64,000 bases of DNA, from positions 14,906 to 78,905 of the forward strand of contig CAYYNT010000012.1 of the NCBI GenBank assembly GCA_964473155.1. Reading direction: 5' to 3'. The first letter of the stretch is position 1. Each line of letters starts with the position of its first letter. This document shows positions 1 to 7,061 of this stretch, piece by piece. The translations under genes and the position numbers were made by a program. Under the pieces are notes generated by a model, which was not told the origin of the DNA, did no database searches, and was given only the letters and a program-made list of their open reading frames with translations. This stretch comes from JAJFUG01 sp964473155. GTDB lineage: Bacteria; Gemmatimonadota; Glassbacteria; GWA2-58-10.

Positions 1-53
1 AAGAAAAAAACGACATCGAAAGCAAAGAAAGAGTTGTCCCAAAAGTCTCAAAT

Positions 54-81
54 GCAGGGGCGCGGCGCGCCGTGCCCCTGC
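54..81. repeat. GC-rich palindrome, copy 1
   Basis: A 28-nt nearly perfect palindrome: arms GCAGGGGC and GCCCCTGC around a GGCGCGCC core. The 16-nt string CGGCGCGCCGTGCCCC (63-78) recurs exactly at 38901-38916, also just beyond a gene end. It lies downstream of pckG. It could be a dispersed intergenic repeat or a transcript-end hairpin. No U-tract follows it on either strand. Confidence 0.6.
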
Positions 82-198
82 GTAACTGCCATTTATTAAA
101 ACAGTTAGAGCTTGAGACAGTTCTCAAAGACCAAAAACGGGCACTCTTGGGTCAGCCCCTTCCGAATGATTACAGGACCATTTTCCCGGCTTTTGAAT

Positions 199-2004
199 CT
201 ATTTGAGCCGTTGCTCAAGGCTGTCCAGTTCTTTCACCAGTTCGGCGGGCAGCCTGTCGCCGAATTTCGGATAATGCTCCGTGCGGATCGACTCGACCTC
301 TTTCAGCCAGCCCTCGCGGTCGACTTTCAGCAATTCGTCCATGTCGGCCTGGCTGACACCGTCCGGCGGCTCGATCGCGCCGGCGGCGGGCAGCCAGCCA
401 ATGGCCTTTTCCTGCGCCAGTCCTGTCCCATCGCAGCGTTCAAACACCCATTTGAGCACGCGGCTGTTTTCGCCATAGCCGGGCCAGAGCCAGCGCCCAT
501 CCGAAGTCTTGCGGAACCAGTTGACGAAGAAAATGGCGGGGAGCTTGTCCGCTGTCGTCCGGGAACCGATATTAAGCCAGTGACGGAAATAGTCGCCCAT
601 GTGATAGCCGCAGAAAGGCAGCATGGCGAACGGGTCGCGGCGAACGGTCCCGGCCTTGAGGTCCAGGGCGGCAGAGGTTATTTCCGAGCCGACTATGGAG
701 CCCATGAAAACTCCGTGGTTCCATGAGCGCGCCTGGTGCACCAGCGGGACAATTCCAGGACGGCGTCCGCCGAAAAGTATCGCGCTGATAGGCACACCCT
801 CAGGGTCCTCCCAGGCCGGGTCGATTGCCGGGCAGTTGGCCGCGCGGGCTGTGAAACGCGCGTTCGGGTGCGCGGCGGGCTTGTCGCTCTTTCCGGCTTC
901 CCATTCCTGGCCGGTCCAGTCGGTCAGTTTACCCGGAGCGGGGTAGCCGATTCCCTCCCACCAGACATCCTTATCCGCGGTCATGGCGACATTCGTATAG
1001 ATCGTGTCGCGCTCGATAGAGCGCATGGCGTTGGGATTGGACTCCATCGAGGTGCCGGGGGCCACGCCGAAAAATCCGGTTTCCGGATTGATCGCATGCA
1101 GGCGCCCGTCGCGCCCGAAACGCATCCAGGCGATGTCATCTCCCACATTCTCGACTTTCCAGCCGGGAATGCTCGGGATAAGCATGGCCAGGTTGGTCTT
1201 GCCGCAGGCTGAGGGAAACGCCGCGGCGATGTATTTCTTTTTACCCTGCGGATTGGTTATCCCCAGGATTAGCATGTGCTCGGCCATCCAGCCCTCATCC
1301 CGCGCCATGATCGAAGCTATGCGCAGGGCCAGGCATTTCTTGCCGAGCAGGGCGTTGCCGCCATATCCGGAGCCGTAGGACCAGATGGTGCGTTCCTCGG
1401 GAAAATGAGAAATATATTTTTTGTCCAGCGGCGCACAGGGCCATAAACCCCCGTCTGTTTCGCCCTTAGAGAGCGGCTTGCCAACCGAGTGAAGACAGGG
1501 TATGAATTCCCCGTCCGCCCCGAGTGTCTCCAGCACCGCGCTGCCGACCCTTGTCATTATATGCATGTTGATCACGACATAGGGGGAATCGGTGAGTTCT
1601 ACTCCGATCTTGGAAATCGCGGAGCCGATCGGTCCCATCGAAAAAGGAATGACATACATCGTCCGTCCGGCCATGCATCCATCGTACAACCCGCGCATCG
1701 TGGCCTTGAGTTCCAGCGGATCGATCCAGTTGTTGGTCGGACCGGCGGCATCCTGGCTGCGGGAGGCGATATAGGTGCGGTTTTCCACCCGCGCCACATC
1801 CGAGGCATCCGAACGGAAAAGAATGCTGTCCGGGCGTTTTCGTGGATTCAACGGCTGGGCCAGCCCGCTTTTTATCATTATATTCACCAGACGGTCATAT
1901 TCCGCCTTTGATCCGTCGCACCATTCGATCTTGTCAGGGCGCGTCATACGCGCCACTTCATCCACCCAGGAAAGCAGCTTCACGTTTTTTGTCGGGGCGG
2001 CCAA
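199..2004 (-). CDS. pckG: Phosphoenolpyruvate carboxykinase (GTP)
   Basis: Converts oxaloacetate plus GTP to PEP, CO2 and GDP, linking the TCA cycle to gluconeogenesis in the cytoplasm. The 601-residue length matches the GTP-dependent family rather than the ATP-dependent one. The P-loop FPSACGKTN is present, as is the C-terminal region with FFVNWFRK and GYGENSRVLKWV typical of the family. Translation starts with TTG: GAGGAGG lies about 5 nt upstream on the minus strand, and no better ATG exists. It is transcribed alone, with about 260 bp free upstream for its own promoter. No clear terminator follows the stop codon. Confidence 0.97.
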   Translation of the reverse strand: MAAPTKNVKLLSWVDEVARMTRPDKIEWCDGSKAEYDRLVNIMIKSGLAQPLNPRKRPDSILFRSDASDVARVENRTYIASRSQDAAGPTNNWIDPLELKATMRGLYDGCMAGRTMYVIPFSMGPIGSAISKIGVELTDSPYVVINMHIMTRVGSAVLETLGADGEFIPCLHSVGKPLSKGETDGGLWPCAPLDKKYISHFPEERTIWSYGSGYGGNALLGKKCLALRIASIMARDEGWMAEHMLILGITNPQGKKKYIAAAFPSACGKTNLAMLIPSIPGWKVENVGDDIAWMRFGRDGRLHAINPETGFFGVAPGTSMESNPNAMRSIERDTIYTNVAMTADKDVWWEGIGYPAPGKLTDWTGQEWEAGKSDKPAAHPNARFTARAANCPAIDPAWEDPEGVPISAILFGGRRPGIVPLVHQARSWNHGVFMGSIVGSEITSAALDLKAGTVRRDPFAMLPFCGYHMGDYFRHWLNIGSRTTADKLPAIFFVNWFRKTSDGRWLWPGYGENSRVLKWVFERCDGTGLAQEKAIGWLPAAGAIEPPDGVSQADMDELLKVDREGWLKEVESIRTEHYPKFGDRLPAELVKELDSLEQRLK

Positions 2005-2265
2005 TTACACCTCCTCTTTTTCCTGATTCAGATTTTAGTGTTGATAAGTAAGCCGGATGGACTCAGCGTGCCTTGTTCTGAAGGACTGCTCTCGGAAGGT
2101 GATTCACCGTGCGCAGTCCTCATAAAATAATACAAAACAATCAATCTCACAAGTGCGGGAATCAGCGGTAACAAGGCCGCCGTATCCTGACCGTGCGCGG
2201 ATAGGAGTTCTTTTCATGCCCTCCGGTGTTGATTGTATATCCCTTAATTCCGGCTGAAAAGTTAC
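2005..2265. other. Intergenic region upstream of pckG
   Basis: About 260 bp with no convincing reading frame. It should hold the minus-strand pckG promoter, but I cannot pick out a -35/-10 pair with confidence. The only clear element is the pckG ribosome binding site at about 2009-2017. Confidence 0.5.
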
Positions 2266-2297
2266 AAAAAAAGAAAAAAGGCGGCCCCCGGCCGCCT
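2266..2297 (-). terminator. Rho-independent terminator
   Basis: Read on the minus strand: stem AGGCGGC, 5-nt loop, stem GCCGCCT, then a run of T broken by one C. It lies about 35 bp past the stop of the 222-residue minus-strand gene and would end that transcript before pckG. Confidence 0.85.
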
Positions 2298-2331
2298 GTC
2301 CCGATACTCCAATTCTGTCATAAAGAAATGG

Positions 2332-3000
2332 CTATCGTGGTCCAGGACGGCGCTCCCTGTTTTTTTTCTGCTGCTCGCGGTACTGGCGATAGTAGAAACC
2401 TGTTCGCTCAGGTTCGAGTTTTTCGAGTTCAGCCAGTCCAGGCAGCTTGCCGGCCAGCACCGGGCGAAGTTCGCGGTCCTCATCGCGCAGTATGTCCCGC
2501 ACCTGAGCGGTTTCAATTTCACCGGCCTTGATGTCTTTCCACAGTTCCAGACGGTCCTCGATCCGGCGTTTCAGCAATGTAGCCTCAACCAGACGGGCCT
2601 CGGGCAGACGGCCTTGCTCAATCAGACTGTCCAGGTTGTCGCGTCCGAGACCAAGGTTGTAACTAACCGCTCCGCTGGACGGGGCGCGCAGAAGGAACCG
2701 GTTGGCCAGGCTCAGTCTGGCCCGCGAATGATTGATTACGGGCAGGGGGTCGCGCGGGTCCAGGCGGCGGGCGCGGGAGAACAGGACCAGGGCCAGGACC
2801 TGGAAACCGGTGCTCAGGCCCAGTTCGCCCAGCCCGTTGAACAGACGGGCAAGCGGGGTGTTAAGTCCGGCGAGGCGGCGTGATTGTTCCAGGGACTCCT
2901 CAATCCTCGCCCGTTGGGCCTGTGGATAAGGCTTCCCGGTCATCCGCATCAGCCCGCGCTCAACCCTTGAACGCCATCTTTCGAACACGGTGTCCCGCAA
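2332..3000 (-). CDS. Protein of unknown function, 222 aa
   Basis: I do not recognise a family. The protein is Arg/Leu-rich and mostly helical, has no signal peptide, and has a hydrophobic patch at about residues 55-75 (FQVLALVLFSRARRL) that could be a monotopic or amphipathic helix. The C-terminus is basic (QQKKNRERRPGPR). The listed start is TTG without a good ribosome binding site; ATG codons at residues 18 and 20 are plausible alternatives. It lies downstream of the zinc-finger membrane protein on the same strand with a 104-bp gap, so the two may be co-transcribed, and ends at a strong terminator. Confidence 0.6.
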   Translation of the reverse strand: MRDTVFERWRSRVERGLMRMTGKPYPQAQRARIEESLEQSRRLAGLNTPLARLFNGLGELGLSTGFQVLALVLFSRARRLDPRDPLPVINHSRARLSLANRFLLRAPSSGAVSYNLGLGRDNLDSLIEQGRLPEARLVEATLLKRRIEDRLELWKDIKAGEIETAQVRDILRDEDRELRPVLAGKLPGLAELEKLEPERTGFYYRQYREQQKKNRERRPGPR

Positions 3001-3104
3001 CTGAGGTGTCCAGTTCTGAATGAGAATTGATTCTGGTTTTCAAGGCCAGAATAAATAACAGCAGGGAACAAAAAAGGCAAGGCAGATGTATGCCGTTGGA
3101 GAGA

Positions 3105-4244
3105 TCAGGGATTGCTGGCCGCCGCGATTTCATCGTTGAGCCGCAGGATCCAGCCGCGCGCCACTGGTTCGAGCTCACCGCGGCCAAGCATAGCGCTGAA
3201 ATCCTCGATGGCCTGACGCATCTGATAAACCGCCTGGCGCCGCGCATTGGCATCCAGTTCCGAACGAAGCACCGCCCCGCGCAGGCGGGCCTGCTCATCA
3301 GCCGAGGTGTCGGCCGGCAGCGGTTTGAGCAAACGGCTGGCGAGCTGGTAATGACTCATGGCCTTCAGATAATGCAGATATTCGGTTGGCCCTATCTTGA
3401 TTGTCTGGATGCCGTCCGCCGTGACCAGCACGGCCTGGCGGAACTCGTTGCCCTGGTAATGCGCCCATCCCAGGTTATAATAGTCCCTCACTCGGGCGGC
3501 CAGTCCCATGCGGCGGCGTTCATCCAGTATTTCACGGGACTTTTCCACCGTGCGTTTTTGAAGTTCCATGTCGCGTGGATTGCGGCTTAGGGCGTCTCGC
3601 AGCGCGCCGAGCTCCGCCTGCATGGTTCTGAGCCGGGCTGAATCAGCGGGAGAGAGCGTCGAGTCAATGTCCGGTTGCCGGTTAAGTGCCTCCATCACGC
3701 CTTGCGGGCTAACGGAAACTGGTGCGGGGGCGGTGGAGTCAACTGTCGTTGAAGGCATCGCGATAGCACTGTCGGCGCCTGCTGACCAGGTTGAATCAGG
3801 CGGTCCGCTCAGGGTATCAGCGATTGAAAGGCTGCCGGAGGCTGGCGCGGTTTTACCGGGTCCCACGCATCCCGCGCGGCCGAGAAGTACAGCCAGAGAT
3901 ACTCCGGCCGAGGCTGCGACCAGAAAACCTGCAAACACCTTGAGCAAAAGGATCAGCATCCGTCGACGGTCCGGCGCCGGGGTTGCCGCCTGACGGGGTA
4001 TTGTGCTCCAGCGCATCCGTTTCCCGGTCAGATGGCTGAGGTAGGCAAGGTACTTATCACCGGCCGGGTCCCCGTACACGGTGCGTTGAAGGATATTGCC
4101 TATCTTAAGGAAACGGGTTAGATCGGCGCGGCAGGCATGACAACTCTCAAGGTGAGCTTCGATCGGCGCGCGCAGATCGGAAGGTATGTCCCGGTCAACC
4201 GCCTGATCGAGCAACTCTTTGAGTTCAGGGCAGAATTCAGGCAT
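3105..4244 (-). CDS. Membrane protein with anti-sigma-type zinc finger and TPR-like C-terminus
   Basis: The N-terminal residues 1-50 form a zf-HC2-type finger: Cys5, then His31-x3-Cys35-x2-Cys38. This motif is known from ZAS-type anti-sigma factors that hold ECF sigma factors at the membrane. One transmembrane helix follows at about 96-122, then a Ser/Thr/Pro-rich linker (about 125-190). The C-terminal part (about 200-370) is helical, with TPR-like stretches such as YYNLGWAHYQGNEFRQAV. The topology would put the finger in the cytoplasm and the TPR part in the periplasm. No sigma factor gene is adjacent, so an anti-sigma role is inferred from the motif only. Confidence 0.75.
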   Translation of the reverse strand: MPEFCPELKELLDQAVDRDIPSDLRAPIEAHLESCHACRADLTRFLKIGNILQRTVYGDPAGDKYLAYLSHLTGKRMRWSTIPRQAATPAPDRRRMLILLLKVFAGFLVAASAGVSLAVLLGRAGCVGPGKTAPASGSLSIADTLSGPPDSTWSAGADSAIAMPSTTVDSTAPAPVSVSPQGVMEALNRQPDIDSTLSPADSARLRTMQAELGALRDALSRNPRDMELQKRTVEKSREILDERRRMGLAARVRDYYNLGWAHYQGNEFRQAVLVTADGIQTIKIGPTEYLHYLKAMSHYQLASRLLKPLPADTSADEQARLRGAVLRSELDANARRQAVYQMRQAIEDFSAMLGRGELEPVARGWILRLNDEIAAASNP

Positions 4245-4565
4245 GGCAAAGCCGCTTTCTCTTAAGCCTGGGGCTTGGGATACGGCATCTGTCTGACAGG
4301 ACGCAGTCAGGCTATATTATGAACCGGCCGGGCCGGACTGTCAAGACCACTACCATCAGCGAATCCACCCGCCGCTTTCGTCCGCAGGGGACCTGCTCAT
4401 GGCCGAAAGCGCTGAGATGAGAGGAATTAAAAAGCGTTGACACTTCCTATTACGATGGTTAGCTTTTAAAACACCGTTGCAGGCGCGGTGGCCCGGCCGC
4501 CGCAGCCGAAGACGGTGAGGCGGCGTGATCAGGGGTTGAGTAATTACAGCCCGGAGGCTGATCGG

Positions 4566-5495
4566 ATGCAGGATGTGAGATTTTTCATGATATGCGCCGC
4601 CACGGCTTTCCTCCTGGTGAGCGCCTCCTGTGGAGACGGGTCCGCAGATCATGAAAACCGCGGCGACAAGTATTATGTGGGCGGATCTTACGATGACGCT
4701 CTAGCGGAATACCTGATGGCCCAGAGAATCAGGGGGGTTACACCCGATCTGGTGCGCAAGATAGGGCGTGTATACGTAAAAAAGAGTGATTTTTTCCAGG
4801 CTAAAAGTTATTTCGACCGGTATTTCAGCACACTGGACTCTGAACCGGACTCCTCGGTGCTGCTCGATTATTTCCAGATAGCGATGGAGAGGGGCCAGGC
4901 TGGGGATTACGCAACAAAAGTGAAAGCCCTGGAGGAGATTCTCCGGATCGATCCGGAATACAGCCTGGGGCCGTATTTTTTCGATCTGGCTGAATTCTAC
5001 TATAATCAGGCGGATTACTCGCAGGCCATTGTTTATTATCAGCGGGGCCTTCCACTCGAACTGCAGGTCAGGGATCGCTCGACCTACCTGTTTCATCTGG
5101 CGGAATGCTACGAGAAACAGGAAGACTGGGCCAACGCGTTTCTCTATTTTAACCAGTTCCTGACAGTCTATCCCCAGGATGCCCGCGCAGCAGAGGCGAG
5201 CTGGCATCGCGGGAACTGTTGCTGGCCGCTTGCGAACGGAGCATTCGAGAAAGAGGATTTGGAACAGGCCCTCTATTATACGGATGAAATAATTTCGGGT
5301 GGCCAGCCGCAGCACTATTTGGATGAAGCATATTATCTTCGCGGTGAGATACTGTTGAAACAGCAGAGCTATGAGGAATCTCGGGCCGCATTCAGCCAGG
5401 TGCTCAAGCTCAACCGTTTTGTTTACAAGGAACGCATCGCCGATCAGGCCCGTCGAAGGATTCTCGAGATAGACACCAAGAGAAAAGCTGAGTAA
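4566..5495 (+). CDS. TPR-repeat putative lipoprotein
   Basis: A 309-residue exported protein. The start at 4566 (MQDVRFFM) is chosen because GGAGG sits 8 nt upstream; the longer frame from 4488 lacks this. A hydrophobic signal (ICAATAFLLVSAS) ends at a Cys, suggesting lipidation, although the lipobox (SAS-C) is not canonical. The rest is successive TPR units, for example GDKYYVGGSYDDALAEY and AEFYYNQADYSQAIVYYQ. TPR lipoproteins usually scaffold envelope complexes. It is 42 bp upstream of the BamD-like gene on the same strand, so an outer-membrane or cell-wall assembly role is likely but not shown. Confidence 0.8.
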   Translation: MQDVRFFMICAATAFLLVSASCGDGSADHENRGDKYYVGGSYDDALAEYLMAQRIRGVTPDLVRKIGRVYVKKSDFFQAKSYFDRYFSTLDSEPDSSVLLDYFQIAMERGQAGDYATKVKALEEILRIDPEYSLGPYFFDLAEFYYNQADYSQAIVYYQRGLPLELQVRDRSTYLFHLAECYEKQEDWANAFLYFNQFLTVYPQDARAAEASWHRGNCCWPLANGAFEKEDLEQALYYTDEIISGGQPQHYLDEAYYLRGEILLKQQSYEESRAAFSQVLKLNRFVYKERIADQARRRILEIDTKRKAE

Positions 5496-5537
5496 TTGTC
5501 AACGCGTTTGCGGTTTGACTGAGGGAAGGGGAAAAGG

Positions 5538-6353
5538 ATGAGGGTAGACGGGATCGCTCGATTTTTGACGCTTGCCGCCCTTGTGGTTTCGGTCTTCGGA
5601 TGCGGACCAAAGCAAGTTTATGCTCCGACGCCGGAGGGAGAATACGAGCAGGCGAATGATTACTATCAGAAGGAAGAATATTCAAAGGCGATTGAAGCCC
5701 TGAAACAGGTGATTTACAAGTATCCGGGCAGCGATCTGGTGGAGCACGCCCGTTATTACCTGGCGGATTCCTATTTTCTCAACGAGGATTATGTTCTCGC
5801 GGCGGACGAGTTCGAGCGGCTTAATCGCGAATTTCCGCAGGGACGGTTCTCGGATGTAGCACTGTTCAAGGCGGCGCTCTGCTATGAGAAACAAAGCCGC
5901 CGGTACGAGCGTGACCAGTCCGAGACGCTCAAGGCGATCGAGACAATCGAGAATCTCCTGTCCAAGTATCCGAATACCGAATACGCCGACACGGCCCGCG
6001 AACACTCCCGTATTCTGAAAGACCGTCTGTCAAAGAAAGAATATCACACAGCAATGTTCTATTTTGACATGAAACTGTACGACTCATGTATTATTTATCT
6101 TAAAAGCCTGCTGGAAAATTATCCGGAGTCCTCTGTCACGCCTGGGGCGCTGTATCACCTTTATGTGTCGAGCCGCCGGATGGGATATCCTGACGACGCA
6201 AAGGACGCGCGGGACCGCCTGTGTTCAGAGTTCCCCGAAAATGAGTTCAGCCGACAGGTATGCGGGGCCTCCGAGGAGCCGATGTCGGGCGGGGCGGTTT
6301 CAGGCCGGAGTGTACCGTCAGACAGCGCGTCCGCTCCCCCCAAACCCGAATGA
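5538..6353 (+). CDS. bamD: Outer membrane assembly lipoprotein, BamD/YfiO-like
   Basis: BamD is the essential lipoprotein partner of BamA that helps insert beta-barrel proteins into the outer membrane. This 271-residue protein starts with a lipoprotein signal ending VFGC. TPR-like repeats follow with the family-typical opening (GEYEQANDYYQKEEYSKAIE), the YPGSDLVEHARYYLADSYF segment and a second half carrying YPNTEYADTAREH. The C-terminus is a low-complexity Ser/Pro tail. AGGGGAAAAGG precedes the ATG. It is followed after 16 bp by nadD. Its presence is the main evidence for a diderm cell. The symbol is by similarity. Confidence 0.87.
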   Translation: MRVDGIARFLTLAALVVSVFGCGPKQVYAPTPEGEYEQANDYYQKEEYSKAIEALKQVIYKYPGSDLVEHARYYLADSYFLNEDYVLAADEFERLNREFPQGRFSDVALFKAALCYEKQSRRYERDQSETLKAIETIENLLSKYPNTEYADTAREHSRILKDRLSKKEYHTAMFYFDMKLYDSCIIYLKSLLENYPESSVTPGALYHLYVSSRRMGYPDDAKDARDRLCSEFPENEFSRQVCGASEEPMSGGAVSGRSVPSDSASAPPKPE

Positions 6354-6369
6354 ACCGGAAGGGGGCAAG

Positions 6370-6960
6370 ATGCGGATCGCTTTGATTGGCGGAACATTCG
6401 ATCCCGTCCATGCCGGACATCTTATCGGCGCGGAGCGCACTGCCGACAGCCTTAATCTTGACCGTGTGCTGTTTGTCCCGGCGGCGACTCCTCCACACAA
6501 GCAGAACAGGAAAATCAGCGAGGCCGCGCACCGGGTGAACATGCTCAGGCTTGCGCTTCGGGGCAACCCCCGTTTCGATTTGCTGCTGGACGAGATCGAG
6601 CGCGGAGGGGCCTCCTACACAGTGGACACGGTGCAAGCGGTCAGGTCGCGTCTTAATCCCGAAGATAAGCTTTTCCTGGTGGTTGGCGCGGACAATCTGA
6701 TTGATTTCGACACATGGAAGGACTGGCGCAGAATCGCCGATATCTGCCGTATCGCCGGTCTTGCACGTCCGGGAAGTGAACAGGCCCGCCGGATGGTTGA
6801 AAGGAAACATCCCGAATTGAAGATCGAATGGATTGAGATGCCTTTGATAGATATATCCTCGACTTTCATACGTTCCCTTGTGGCTGAAGGAGGTTCGATC
6901 CGCTATCTGGCGCCTGAGAACGTGGAAAGTTACATTCATGACAACGGTCTCTACCGGTAG
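6370..6960 (+). CDS. nadD: Nicotinate-nucleotide adenylyltransferase
   Basis: Transfers AMP from ATP to nicotinate mononucleotide in NAD biosynthesis. The start at 6370 (MRIALIGGTFDPVHAGHL) is chosen because it puts the nucleotidyltransferase motif GGTFDPxHxGH at the N-terminus and has GGAAGGGGG just upstream; the longer frame from 6163 only overlaps bamD. The family motif ISSTFIR is present near the C-terminus. The product is 196 residues, normal for NadD. In many bacteria nadD sits with yqeK and rsfS; here yqeK is 35 kb away in another operon and no rsfS is seen. Confidence 0.95.
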   Translation: MRIALIGGTFDPVHAGHLIGAERTADSLNLDRVLFVPAATPPHKQNRKISEAAHRVNMLRLALRGNPRFDLLLDEIERGGASYTVDTVQAVRSRLNPEDKLFLVVGADNLIDFDTWKDWRRIADICRIAGLARPGSEQARRMVERKHPELKIEWIEMPLIDISSTFIRSLVAEGGSIRYLAPENVESYIHDNGLYR

Positions 6961-7061
6961 CCCCCCTGTTGATTCGAACTGGGGCCCGGTTATCTTTTAT
7001 CCTGTCCGTGCGGCTGGTCCGGCGGTTGGGCTGAAAGTCACAACAACGGGGAAAATGTCAG

